From: Syntrophomonadaceae bacterium | GTDB lineage: Bacteria > Bacillota > DSM-12270 > Thermacetogeniales > Thermacetogeniaceae | Reading direction: 5' to 3' | Length of the DNA stretch: 64,000 nt | Assembly (NCBI GenBank): GCA_012840385.1 | Contig: DULK01000048.1 | Coordinates: 1 to 64,000, forward strand | Shown: positions 55,787-64,000 of the stretch, piece after piece | Layout of the letters: every line of letters begins with the position of its first letter | Position numbering within the stretch: the first letter of the stretch is position 1 | Made by a program: the position numbers and the translations under genes | The notes under the pieces: model-generated | Told to the model about the DNA's origin: nothing | Seen by the model: only the letters and a program-made list of their open reading frames with translations | Databases searched by the model: none

Positions 55787-56773
55787 GTGGAGAGGAGAAA
55801 ACTGGTTGCGGCGGTTTTGACCTTGCTGAGCCTGGCGGGGGTGGCTTACTGGGCGTATCCCCGGCTTTTAACCAAAACCAAACCGGTGCTTCAGGCGACG
55901 GGCACCATTGAGGCGACAAGTGTGGAGTTGACCGCCAAAACGGCGGGTACCATTTCAATGCTCAAGATCGAAGAGGGGGACACCGTCATCAGGGGACAAC
56001 TGGTAGCGGAGCTCTCGCGCAACGACCTGGTTGCACAGCGGGAACGGGACGCCATGGCTCTTTTGAAGGCTGAAAACCAGTTAAAGGAAATGCTTTCCGG
56101 CGCCAGGGTCCAGGAGAGGGATGCGGCTGCCGCCGAGGTGCGCATTGCCGAGGCCAACCTTGAAAAGGCCACGGCGGATCTGGAGCGCAGGCAGCTGCTC
56201 TACGATCAGGGCGCCGTAACCCGGGAGGAACTGGACCGCTATAAGACAAACCTCGAAGTGGCCAAAAACCAACTGCAGGCGGCACAGGCAAGGCTGAGCC
56301 TGCTGGAGGCGGGCAGCAGGCCGGAGGCGATTGCCACCGCCAGGGCCGAGGTGGAGCGCAGCAGGGCGGTGCTCAAGGCAACGGATGCCGTGCTCCAGGA
56401 TCTGAAGATCTATTCCCCCATTACGGGAGTGGTGGTTGCCAAGAACTATCAGGAGGGGGAATTCGTCCAGATTGGTTCTTCTGTAGCTACGGTGGCCGAC
56501 CTTTCCCACCTCTGGATTAAGGTGTACGTGGCCACCGATGATCTCCCGGCGGTGAAGCTAGGACAGAAGGTGCATTTTACAGTGAGCGGTGACCCCGCCG
56601 TTTATCAGGGGACGGTAAACTGGATCTCTCCAAAAGGGGAGTATACCCCGAAGACCATTCAGACCAGGCAGGAAAGGGCGAACGTGGTCTTTGCGGTCAA
56701 GATTGGGATCGATAACGGCAGGGGCCGCTTGAAGCCCGGGATGCCTGCCGACGTGACCTTCGACCGGGGTTAG
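55787..56773 (+). CDS. HlyD-family membrane-fusion/adaptor protein (YbhG-like)
   Basis: A 328-residue HlyD-type protein anchored by one N-terminal helix (residues 6-24). It has biotinyl-lipoyl-like halves ([39 protein letters not shown]) around a coiled coil (about residues 85-200). GTG start with GGGGAGGA 6 bases before it. It belongs with the two ATPases and permease that follow, an ABC-2 exporter of the YbhGFSR kind. Confidence 0.9.
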   Translation: MERRKLVAAVLTLLSLAGVAYWAYPRLLTKTKPVLQATGTIEATSVELTAKTAGTISMLKIEEGDTVIRGQLVAELSRNDLVAQRERDAMALLKAENQLKEMLSGARVQERDAAAAEVRIAEANLEKATADLERRQLLYDQGAVTREELDRYKTNLEVAKNQLQAAQARLSLLEAGSRPEAIATARAEVERSRAVLKATDAVLQDLKIYSPITGVVVAKNYQEGEFVQIGSSVATVADLSHLWIKVYVATDDLPAVKLGQKVHFTVSGDPAVYQGTVNWISPKGEYTPKTIQTRQERANVVFAVKIGIDNGRGRLKPGMPADVTFDRG

Positions 56774-56777
56774 GCCG

Positions 56778-57680
56778 ATGATCAGGACGGAGCAGTTGAC
56801 GAAAGCCTTTGGCGGGAATGTGGCGGTTGACGGCGTGAGCATGCACGTCAGGGAGCGGGAGATCTTCGGACTGGTGGGTCCCGACGGGGCGGGAAAAACC
56901 ACTCTGATACGGATGATCTGCGGCCTGATTACCCCCGACCGCGGCAACACTCTCCTGATGGGGATGACGCCGCGCCAGATGGAGCGGAATAAAGAGAAGC
57001 TGGGGTATATGCCGCAGCGCTTCAGCCTGTACGGCGACCTCACGGTAATGGAGAATATAGACTTCTTTGGTTCCATGTACGGGCTGGACCGGCGGACCGT
57101 CCGGGAGCGGGCAGAGGAGATCCTGGAGATTACAAGGCTGCAGGGTTTTGAAAACCGGTTTGCCGATCAACTCTCCGGGGGAATGAAGCAGAAGCTGGCC
57201 CTGACCTGCGCCCTGATCACCAGGCCGAGGGTCCTGGTGCTGGATGAGCCGACCTACGGCGTCGATCCGGAGTCGCGCAAGGAGTTCTGGAGGATCCTTT
57301 ACTACCTCAACAAAGAGGGAATGACGGTGCTGGTTTCCACCCCGTACATGGACGAGGCGGAGCTCTGCCATACCGTCGGTTTCCTGAACCGCGGCCGGCT
57401 GGTTGCCACCGGTTCCCCGGTTGCGCTCAAGAGAAGCTTTCCCTACCGCCTGCTCGAGGTGTGCGCGGAGGTGAGGGACCCCAACTTTTTTAAGGGAATG
57501 AGCGGGGTCATCGACTCCTCCGTTTACGGGGACAGGTTTCACCTGGCGGTGGAGGATCCGGTAACGGCCGGGAGGGCAATAGAGGTGATGCTGGCTGCAA
57601 GAGGGATCCGGCTTATTTCCCTCCGGGAAATATCTCCTTCGATGGAAGACATCTTTGTAGCGCTGGCGGATAAGGGGTGA
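56778..57680 (+). CDS. ABC-2 exporter ATPase 1
   Basis: A 300-residue ABC ATPase with Walker [10 protein letters not shown], signature [11 protein letters not shown] and Walker [13 protein letters not shown]. With the next gene it corresponds to the two halves of E. coli YbhF, here encoded separately. Four bases separate it from the adaptor gene. Confidence 0.93.
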   Translation: MIRTEQLTKAFGGNVAVDGVSMHVREREIFGLVGPDGAGKTTLIRMICGLITPDRGNTLLMGMTPRQMERNKEKLGYMPQRFSLYGDLTVMENIDFFGSMYGLDRRTVRERAEEILEITRLQGFENRFADQLSGGMKQKLALTCALITRPRVLVLDEPTYGVDPESRKEFWRILYYLNKEGMTVLVSTPYMDEAELCHTVGFLNRGRLVATGSPVALKRSFPYRLLEVCAEVRDPNFFKGMSGVIDSSVYGDRFHLAVEDPVTAGRAIEVMLAARGIRLISLREISPSMEDIFVALADKG

Positions 57681-57684
57681 TCCG

Positions 57685-58611
57685 ATGAGCGTAGCGGTGG
57701 AAACCCGGGATCTGACAAAGAAGTTCGGGAACTTTACGGCAGTCGACCGCATCACCATGCAGATAGAAGAGGGGGAGATCTGCGGGTTTATGGGACCTAA
57801 CGGAGCCGGGAAATCCACCCTCATCAGGATGCTCTGCGGCATCCTGGAACCCACCTCCGGTAGGGGCAGGGTGCTGGGTTTTGATCTGGCCGGGGAGACC
57901 GAGGAGATCAGACGCAGGCTGGGTTATATGTCCCAGAAATTCAGCCTTTACGAGGACCTGACGGTGAGGGAGAATCTGGACTTCTATGCGGGGCTGTACA
58001 GCATCCCGTTGCGGGAGAGGAAGAACCGCATCTCCGATATGCTAACAATGGCGGGATTGACCGGAAGGGAAAACGCTCTGGTGGCGAATTTGAGCAGCGG
58101 CTGGAAGCAGCGGCTGGCCCTGGGCTGTGCCATCATCGGCCGGCCGGCCATCATTTTTCTGGATGAGCCCACCAGCGGCGTCAGCCCTACCGCCCGGCGG
58201 GAATTCTTCAGCATTATCCAGCAACTGGCGAACGAGGGCACCACCGTGATCGTAACCACCCATTTTATGGATGAAGCGGAACGCTGCACCAGGATCGCCT
58301 TCATTTCCGGAGGACGGCTGCTGGCATATGACACTCCTGACCACCTCAAGGCCGTCTCCCTGGAGGGGTATCTGGTGGAGGTGGAATTGCCCGATCCGGT
58401 GGAGAGCATCCGGCGCATCGAGGAGCAGCCCTATGTCAGGGAATGCAGCCTGCACGGGCCGCTGCTCCACGTGCTGCTTGCCGGTAAATCCGACGTGACG
58501 GCTCTGGAACGGTTCACCGGAGCGACCGTCAGACCGATCACCCCGACCCTTGAGGATGTTTTCATAGCCCTTGCCAGACGGCAGCGGGAGGGAAGACCAG
58601 AGAATGGGTAG
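57685..58611 (+). CDS. ABC-2 exporter ATPase 2
   Basis: A 308-residue ABC ATPase: Walker A GPNGAGKST, signature LSSGWKQRLAL (an unusual LSSGW in place of LSGGQ) and Walker B IIFLDEPTSGVS (Ser for the usual Asp after GV). It is the second half of a YbhF-like pair and overlaps the permease gene by 8 bases. Confidence 0.93.
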   Translation: MSVAVETRDLTKKFGNFTAVDRITMQIEEGEICGFMGPNGAGKSTLIRMLCGILEPTSGRGRVLGFDLAGETEEIRRRLGYMSQKFSLYEDLTVRENLDFYAGLYSIPLRERKNRISDMLTMAGLTGRENALVANLSSGWKQRLALGCAIIGRPAIIFLDEPTSGVSPTARREFFSIIQQLANEGTTVIVTTHFMDEAERCTRIAFISGGRLLAYDTPDHLKAVSLEGYLVEVELPDPVESIRRIEEQPYVRECSLHGPLLHVLLAGKSDVTALERFTGATVRPITPTLEDVFIALARRQREGRPENG

Positions 58612-59716
58612 AATAGTTTCCGTCTTGAAAAAGGAGTTTCTCCAGATGCGGCGGGACCGGCTGACTCTCGCTCTGGTTTTCATGCTGCCCCTGGTGCAAC
58701 TGGTGCTGTTCGGCTACGCCATCCAGACCGAGGTCAAGCACATCGCCACCGTTGTGTTCGACCAATCCCTGTCTGCGGAGAGCCGGGATGTGATCGAGGC
58801 CTTTACCGCTTCGGGTTACTTTGACGTAACCGGGGTGGCCTGGAGTTATGCCGATGTAAACAGGCTGATCGACAGCGGCAGGGCGAAAGTGGGTATTATT
58901 TTCCCCCCGGATTTTGCTACCAACCTGAAGCGCGGTGGATCGGCGCAGGTCCAGGTTATCGTTGATGCCAGCGACAGCATGGTCTCCAACCAGGCCGTGG
59001 CCATTGCCAACGCCATCGGGTTGTTGAAGTCCCAGGAGGTGCTTGCCGGGAAAATGCAATTCAGAGGTGCAATGCCGTACGATGTGCGGGTGCGCCCCTG
59101 GTACAACCCGGACGGGATCACCGCTTACTACATGGTGCCCGCCATCCTGGGGGTAATCGTGACGATGACCATGGTGCTGATGACCGCCGTCGGGATCGTG
59201 CGCGAACGGGAACGGGGAACTTTAGAGCAGCTGATCGTCACACCCATCAGGCCGTATGAACTGATGATCGGAAAGATCGTGCCTTACATCCTGCTGGGAT
59301 ATCTCCAGATCACGGTGGCCCTGCTGGTCGGCTCTTTTGTGTTTCACGTGCCGATCCGGGGAAGCCTCCTGCAGCTTTACCTGTTGACCCTTTTCTTCAT
59401 CACCGCATCGCTGGGGCTGGGCATTCTCATCTCCAATATTGCCAAAACCCAGATGCAGGCGATGCAGCTGTCGTTCTTTGTCTTTCTGCCGAGCATAATG
59501 CTCTCCGGTTTTCTCTTTCCCCGCGCCGCCATGCCGAAAATCATCTATTATCTCAGTTGTGTCATTCCCCTTACTTATTATCTGGATATCATCAGGGGAA
59601 TTATCCTGAAGGGGATCGGATTCCCGTACCTGATCGGGCAGGTGACGGCGCTCCTGGTGTTTTCGGTGATCTTCCTGACCATCAGCATTCTCAAGTTTAA
59701 GAAGAAAATAGCCTGA
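58604..59716 (+). CDS. ABC-2 exporter permease (YbhR/YbhS-like)
   Basis: A 370-residue ABC-2 membrane protein: one N-terminal helix (about 22-40), a large external loop and five C-terminal helices, with the signature RERERGTLEQLIVTPI. ATG 58604 is used, overlapping the ATPase gene. Only one permease is present, so it probably works as a dimer. The exported substrate is unknown. Confidence 0.92.
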   Translation: MGRIVSVLKKEFLQMRRDRLTLALVFMLPLVQLVLFGYAIQTEVKHIATVVFDQSLSAESRDVIEAFTASGYFDVTGVAWSYADVNRLIDSGRAKVGIIFPPDFATNLKRGGSAQVQVIVDASDSMVSNQAVAIANAIGLLKSQEVLAGKMQFRGAMPYDVRVRPWYNPDGITAYYMVPAILGVIVTMTMVLMTAVGIVRERERGTLEQLIVTPIRPYELMIGKIVPYILLGYLQITVALLVGSFVFHVPIRGSLLQLYLLTLFFITASLGLGILISNIAKTQMQAMQLSFFVFLPSIMLSGFLFPRAAMPKIIYYLSCVIPLTYYLDIIRGIILKGIGFPYLIGQVTALLVFSVIFLTISILKFKKKIA

Positions 59717-59732
59717 TACGGGGTGACGGGAC

Positions 59733-60296
59733 GTGGACATCAGGGAAAGGATCATCGCCGCCTGCAGGGAACTCGCCCGGGCGCAGGGGTTCCATGCTAT
59801 AACGGTGGACGAGCTGGCTTACCGGGCGGGGGTTAGCAAGCGTACCCTCTACCGCTATTTCAGGAGCAAGGAAGAAGTCATCGAGGCCACCCTGGATGCC
59901 TTTATGCAGGAAATCGGCAGCGAGGCTGACCGGCTGACTGCTTCCCGGGCAAAAGCGGCTGACATTATCGACTCCATGATCGGTTACCTGGTCACCAGGG
60001 GACAGTTCCTTACCAGCTCCCGGGGGCTGCATGACTTGAAGCGGCACTACCCCCGTTTGTGGGAAAAGATCGTTCGCTTCAGAGCGGAAAAAATGCAGGA
60101 TGTGATCGCGGCCTTGATTCAAAAGAGTGAGCGGGAAGCGGTGCGACGGATCGATCCCAGGATTATCACCGAAGCCTTTATTGCTGCCATTAACGCTGTT
60201 GCAAACCCCGATTTCATCCTGTCCAACGGTATGACCTTTGAAGAAACCGCCAGGCAACTGATCGAACTGATAAAGTATACCTTTACCGGTGAGTAG
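59733..60296 (+). CDS. TetR-family regulator
   Basis: A 187-residue TetR protein with the N-terminal HTH (GFHAITVDELAYRAGVSKRTLYRYFRSKEEV). GTG start 16 bases after the exporter permease. It probably represses the adaptor/exporter operon it ends, as common for YbhG-type sets (YbiH/CecR in E. coli). Confidence 0.92.
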   Translation: MDIRERIIAACRELARAQGFHAITVDELAYRAGVSKRTLYRYFRSKEEVIEATLDAFMQEIGSEADRLTASRAKAADIIDSMIGYLVTRGQFLTSSRGLHDLKRHYPRLWEKIVRFRAEKMQDVIAALIQKSEREAVRRIDPRIITEAFIAAINAVANPDFILSNGMTFEETARQLIELIKYTFTGE

Positions 60297-60453
60297 CTGC
60301 CGGGGCAGATTCGTGAGGAAACGGTTTAGTGACTTAGGTCTTGCGCCGGCTCGAGCATAGCTATAAGATTATAAAAAGAAACCACCCGAAATATGTCAAA
60401 TGGCGCCGGAATGAAAGCAATAGCCATCACTGAAGAGCGACGGGGAGAGAGAA

Positions 60454-61134
60454 ATGGAACAGAAAAACACAGCGCTGGTCATCTGCGAATCCCTGGCCCG
60501 GGAGATCGAAAGGATCGTACCTCCAGATCTTGAAATCAGGGAAATCGAGTTGGGCCTGCACGATTACCCCAGGAAGCTCAACGAAAAACTGGGCAGGGTA
60601 CTGTCCGAGCTGGAAGAGGAGCGGGAGTGGGACGTGATCCTGCTGGGGTTCGGCCTCTGCTCGGAAGGGACGGTCGGGTTGAAGGCGAAGCGGGCCAGAC
60701 TTGTTTTACCGAAAACCGATGACTGCATCGCCATTTTTCTCGGCTCCCGGGAAGTATACATGGAACAATTCAGAAAACAACCCGGGACCTATTATTTTAC
60801 TAAAGGGTTCTTAAAGGACGGTACCGGTCCCCTGGCAATGTACCTGGGGGAGCACGAATGGACGAGGAAATACAGCAAGGAAAAGGCGCAGTGGCTTGCC
60901 AAAGAGATGATGAAGAATTACAGGCGGGCTGCCCTGATCGATACAGGCGTTTATGACATTACCCCCTACATAGCCAAAGTCAAAAAGACGGCAGAGGTTT
61001 TCGGCCTGGAGTTCGAGATTATCCCAGGGTCACTGGCCATCCTGGAAGCCCTTGTAAAGGGCCCGTGGGACGACCGGTTTGTTGTAGTCGAGCCCGGTCA
61101 GGAAATTACCAGGCAGATGTTTAACAACGGATAA
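60454..61134 (+). CDS. DUF1638-family protein
   Basis: A 226-residue DUF1638 protein (VICESLAREIERIV at the start; VILLGFGLCSEGTVGLKA; LPKTDDCIAIFLGS; YYFTKGF). These proteins are regularly found beside corrinoid methyltransferase genes, but their reaction is not known to me. It lies just before a corrinoid-protein activator and is likely co-transcribed (32-base gap). The single Cys-His-type pairs (LGFGLC, DDC) could bind metal. Confidence 0.85.
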   Translation: MEQKNTALVICESLAREIERIVPPDLEIREIELGLHDYPRKLNEKLGRVLSELEEEREWDVILLGFGLCSEGTVGLKAKRARLVLPKTDDCIAIFLGSREVYMEQFRKQPGTYYFTKGFLKDGTGPLAMYLGEHEWTRKYSKEKAQWLAKEMMKNYRRAALIDTGVYDITPYIAKVKKTAEVFGLEFEIIPGSLAILEALVKGPWDDRFVVVEPGQEITRQMFNNG

Positions 61135-61166
61135 AGCAGATATGGAATAAAAAGGAGGGCTTGCTG

Positions 61167-63023
61167 TTGAAGCGATTCAGAGTCGTGTTCCAGCCCGGAG
61201 GCCGTGAAATATACATCCCGGAGGGAATTACGGTCAAGGACGCCATCAACATGGCCGGGATCGGCTTTGACTTCCCCTGCGGCGGGAGGGGCAAATGCGG
61301 AAAATGCCGCGTCAGGATCCTGGAGGGTGCCGGCCGGCCGACGGCCGCCGATAAGGAACACCTGGAGGCCGGGGAAATCGAGCAGGGCATTCGCCTTGCC
61401 TGTCTTACGATAATTAATGGTGATCTTGTCGTAGAGCTTCCTTATGAAACAATTCCGGAGCACAAGATCTTGCTGGCGACTGAGGAGAGGAGTGTAAAGA
61501 TAGAGCCCCATCTTACAAAAACCTGCGTGGAGATGGACCGGCCGTCGCTGGAGGACCAGAGATCCGATTGGCAGCGCTTGAAGGATGCCCTGGTCCAAAA
61601 GAATGAGAAATATAAAGATTTAGAGGTTCCCCTCCAAATCCTGCGCAAACTTCCGCAAACCCTCCGTGCGGCAAAATACCGTCTCACCGCAGTTACAGAC
61701 GACCGGCACGTTCTGGGAATTGAAGAACAGGATACCACCGGGAAAATGCTCGGTATTGCCTTCGACATCGGGACCACCACCATGGTGGGATACCTCCTGG
61801 ATCTTTACACGGGAGAAGAATTAAGCGTCGTATCTGCCCTCAACCCCCAGACCCGGTTCGGGGCGGACGTGATCACCCGGATCACCTTTGCCGGTCAGGA
61901 AGAAAACGGTCTGGAAAAGCTGCAGTCCGCGGTTGTAGAAATGCTCGACAGGCTGGTAGGAGAGGCCGCGGAGAAAGCCGGCGTAACACGGGATGATATT
62001 TACGCAGTAACCGTCGTCGGGAATACCTGCATGCACCACCTGTTTCTGGGGCTCAATCCCCAGTATATCGCCTTATCTCCCTACGTGCCTGTGGTAAGTG
62101 AACCCTTGACCTTTGCTGCGGAAGAGCTTCATATAAATGTAAATCCGGCAGGAAGAATTTTTGTGCTTCCCAACATTGCGGGATTCGTCGGGGCGGATAC
62201 GGTGGCGGTACTTCTGGCGACGGAGATGGACTGGAGCGACAGGATCAAACTGGCCATCGACATCGGAACCAACGGTGAAATCGCCCTGGGATCGAGGGAC
62301 AGGCTGGTGTCCTGCTCGGCCGCGGCCGGCCCCGCTTTTGAAGGCGCTCAAATCAGCAGCGGTATGAGGGGAGCCGTGGGAGCCATTGATCACGTCCGCT
62401 TCGGGGACGGCGTTGAATATTCTGTTATCGGGGGCGGAAAACCCAAAGGCATCTGCGGTTCCGGGCTGCTCGACGCAGTGGCCGGGCTGATTGAAGCAGG
62501 TATAATTGACAAAAGGGGAAGGATCTTAACCCCGGAGCAGTTAACAGGCACACCGGCGGAAAGGTTCAAAGATCGTATTGTCAGGCACGAGGGAGCCAAC
62601 GCCTTTTTACTCGTTGACGGGTCTGCAACAGAACACGGCAGGCCGATCATGATCACCCAGCGCGACGTTCGTGAACTCCAGCTGGCCAAGGGCGCCATTG
62701 CCACGGGGATACAGGTTCTGCTGGACAAATACGGCATCGGAGTAGGGGACGTCACGGAGGTGCTGCTGGCGGGTGCTTTCGGAAACTACCTGGATCCCCA
62801 CAGCGCCTGCGTGATCGGGTTGATCCCACCGGAACTTGAGAAAAAGGTAAAGATGGTGGGTAATGCCGCCGGAACCGGCGCAAAACTTGCCCTGCTTTCA
62901 CAGGGCGAGTTCAGGCGGGCGGCCGCCATAGCCGGGTTTGTGGAATATGTGGAGTTGGGCTCCTATCCGGATTTTGCCTCGATCTTTGCGAATTCGATGA
63001 GCTTTCCCACTATATCTAAATAG
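61167..63023 (+). CDS. RACo/RamA-like corrinoid-protein reductive activator
   Basis: A 618-residue ferredoxin-ASKHA protein. Residues 1-95 form a 2Fe-2S domain (CGGRGKCGKCRVRI and a later Cys in RLACL). The rest is the DUF4445 ASKHA ATPase: AFDIGTTTMVGYLLD, VVGNTCMHHLFLGL, AIDIGTNGEIALGS, AAAGPAFEGAQI. Such proteins use ATP to reduce inactive Co(II) corrinoid proteins to Co(I). TTG 61167 is chosen because AAGGAGGG sits 7 bases upstream. It is the natural reactivator for the corrinoid proteins at 12017 and 23312, although it is 30 kb away. Confidence 0.93.
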   Translation: MKRFRVVFQPGGREIYIPEGITVKDAINMAGIGFDFPCGGRGKCGKCRVRILEGAGRPTAADKEHLEAGEIEQGIRLACLTIINGDLVVELPYETIPEHKILLATEERSVKIEPHLTKTCVEMDRPSLEDQRSDWQRLKDALVQKNEKYKDLEVPLQILRKLPQTLRAAKYRLTAVTDDRHVLGIEEQDTTGKMLGIAFDIGTTTMVGYLLDLYTGEELSVVSALNPQTRFGADVITRITFAGQEENGLEKLQSAVVEMLDRLVGEAAEKAGVTRDDIYAVTVVGNTCMHHLFLGLNPQYIALSPYVPVVSEPLTFAAEELHINVNPAGRIFVLPNIAGFVGADTVAVLLATEMDWSDRIKLAIDIGTNGEIALGSRDRLVSCSAAAGPAFEGAQISSGMRGAVGAIDHVRFGDGVEYSVIGGGKPKGICGSGLLDAVAGLIEAGIIDKRGRILTPEQLTGTPAERFKDRIVRHEGANAFLLVDGSATEHGRPIMITQRDVRELQLAKGAIATGIQVLLDKYGIGVGDVTEVLLAGAFGNYLDPHSACVIGLIPPELEKKVKMVGNAAGTGAKLALLSQGEFRRAAAIAGFVEYVELGSYPDFASIFANSMSFPTISK

Positions 63024-63059
63024 CCGTTCGATATGTTTATCGGCCTGTTTATCGGCGTG

Positions 63060-63088
63060 TTGACAGGTGCCGACCTATTCAGTATAAT
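63060..63088 (+). promoter_or_regulatory. sigma-A promoter of the cysE T-box unit
   Basis: TTGACA (63060-63065), 17-base spacer, TATAAT (63083-63088): a perfect consensus pair. Transcription should start near 63095, just before the T-box leader. Confidence 0.9.
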
Positions 63089-63106
63089 GAGTCCAAATTA
63101 TTGTTC

Positions 63107-63349
63107 GAATACTGCAAAGACGAGGAACGGGAAGAGTAGGTACAAATGCTTTCCTCAGAGAGGAACCGTCACCGGCTGCAAGCGGTTCTGGCAAAGCGGT
63201 ACCGAAAGTGCGCCCGGGAGTCGTGGCGCTGAAACCAGTAGGCGCCGACGGTTACAACCGTTATCTGAGATGAGGGGTTGGCTTTGCCTGAAACAGAGTG
63301 GAACCGCGGAAGATATCCTTTCGTCTCTGAAGATGAAAGGATTTTTTTA
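63107..63349 (+). ncRNA. T-box leader, cysteine specific
   Basis: Stem I hallmarks are present: GAGGAACGGGAAGAGTAG, AGAGAGGAACCG and the apical GGCTGCAAGCGG. The specifier is read as TGC (Cys) at 63209-63211 within GAAAGTGCG. The T-box TGGAACCGCGG is at 63299-63309; its TGGA would pair with the UCCA end of tRNA-Cys, which has U as discriminator. The terminator stem is 63315-63326 with 63331-63342, followed by a T7 run. Uncharged tRNA-Cys should turn on cysE. Confidence 0.93.
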
Positions 63350-63377
63350 TTATTAGGAACCAGAGGAGGGAAGAAAT

Positions 63378-64000
63378 ATGGGGTTTATCAGCCGGATCAA
63401 GAAGGATATCCAGGTCATTTTCGAGCGTGACCCTGCCGCAAAAAGCATCTGGGAGGTTGTTCTCTGTTACCCCGGCCTGCATGCCCTATGGATGCACCGC
63501 TTCGCTCACTGGCTCTACAAGAAGGGACTGGTACTGCTTCCCCGGTTGATCTCTCAATTAAACAGGTTCCTGACCGGAATTGAGATCCATCCCGGTGCAA
63601 CAATTGGGGAAGGTCTTTTTATAGACCACGGGATGGGGGTGGTCATCGGTGAGACAACCGAAATCGGAGATAATGTGACTATTTATCAAGGGGTGACCCT
63701 GGGGGGTACCGGGAAGGAAAAGGGGAAACGGCACCCCACCATCGGCAATAATGTGGTCATCAGCACCGGGGCCAAGGTTTTGGGATCCCTCACCGTTGGG
63801 GATAACGTCAAAATCGGCGCCGGCTCGGTGGTGCTCAGGGACGTTCCGGCAAACTGCACTGTCGTGGGAGTTCCCGGAAAGGTTGTTGTGAGGGATGGAC
63901 GCAAGATAGCCGATGCCCCGCAACCTGACATCATTGACCTGCAACACCACCTCTTACCTGACCCCGTCGGCGAGATGATCCTCTGCCTGCAGCGGAAGAT
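63378..64000 (+). CDS. cysE: serine O-acetyltransferase (partial, runs off the window)
   Basis: The first 207 codons of CysE, which makes O-acetylserine for cysteine synthesis. Left-handed beta-helix repeats are visible ([55 protein letters not shown]), with the active-site region [10 protein letters not shown]. The N-terminus is short, as in low-GC Gram-positive CysE. Preceded by GAGGAGGG and the cysteine T-box. The 3' end lies beyond 64000; cysS often follows. Confidence 0.96.
   Translation, partial: MGFISRIKKDIQVIFERDPAAKSIWEVVLCYPGLHALWMHRFAHWLYKKGLVLLPRLISQLNRFLTGIEIHPGATIGEGLFIDHGMGVVIGETTEIGDNVTIYQGVTLGGTGKEKGKRHPTIGNNVVISTGAKVLGSLTVGDNVKIGAGSVVLRDVPANCTVVGVPGKVVVRDGRKIADAPQPDIIDLQHHLLPDPVGEMILCLQRK

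Noticed and set aside
56697-57854. 385-codon open frame on the minus strand
   Set aside because: Antisense to the exporter ATPases, rich in low-complexity His/Gln/Pro; a shadow of high-GC coding DNA.
1-64000. CRISPR arrays, rRNA and tRNA genes
   Set aside because: No regularly spaced repeats of 24-40 bases, no cas-like genes, and no tRNA or rRNA signatures were seen on either strand.

Overview
The window looks like a chromosome segment of an anaerobic Clostridia-type Firmicute, probably of the Peptococcaceae/Desulfotomaculum kind. The evidence is strong Shine-Dalgarno sites with frequent GTG/TTG starts, a cysteine T-box leader, a PucR regulator, a tungsten-type aldehyde:ferredoxin oxidoreductase, corrinoid methyltransferase parts and their reductive activator. 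The assignment rests on gene content only.

Region 1 (184-30152) is a purine-type catabolic island. It runs: molybdopterin-binding protein, PucR regulator, 8-oxoguanine/guanine-deaminase-like amidohydrolase, a lone xanthine-dehydrogenase-type molybdenum subunit, a complete BMP-type nucleoside/purine ABC importer, a corrinoid protein and an MtmB-family methyltransferase. A second round follows: a second complete BMP-type importer, a decayed transposase, SsnA-type amidohydrolase, corrinoid protein, second MtmB-family methyltransferase, a three-subunit xanthine-dehydrogenase-type hydroxylase, and a methyltetrahydrofolate:corrinoid methyltransferase. Both MtmB homologues lack pyrrolysine: the position of the amber codon is Thr204 (ACC) in one and Ala202 (GCT) in the other. 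I infer that this island imports N-methylated purine-like compounds, removes the methyl group onto a corrinoid protein, passes it to tetrahydrofolate, and deaminates/hydroxylates the ring. This is the best candidate for an undescribed system.

Region 2 (30203-34053) is a molybdate/tungstate uptake operon (modA, modB, DUF364 protein, ATPase, ModE-like regulator). It is preceded by a candidate structured RNA and a ModE-like palindrome. It probably supplies metal to the molybdenum/tungsten enzymes around it. An IclR regulator follows on the minus strand.

Region 3 (about 35000-39750) is an insertion-sequence graveyard: three decayed transposase genes of different families beside a fragment of a DUF1646-type membrane protein.

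Region 4 (40022-49204) is a sigma-54 regulon: an AcoR-type enhancer-binding activator, and two divergent transcription units each with a clear -24/-12 promoter. The leftward unit encodes a ThiN-domain protein, aldehyde:ferredoxin oxidoreductase, a MoaD-like protein and a thiamine-diphosphate enzyme. The rightward unit encodes a zinc alcohol dehydrogenase, a small membrane protein and a short-chain dehydrogenase. Together they suggest oxidation of a diol/polyol to an acyloin or diketone, C-C cleavage to an aldehyde and ferredoxin-linked oxidation.

Region 5 (49550-64000) is higher in GC and mostly ordinary: DinG-type helicase, YbaK-type deacylase, CMD protein, class-A beta-lactamase-like protein, Fe/Mn superoxide dismutase-like protein, an ABC-2 exporter with TetR regulator, DUF1638 protein plus a RACo-type corrinoid-protein activator (functionally linked to region 1), and a cysteine T-box leading into cysE, cut by the window end.
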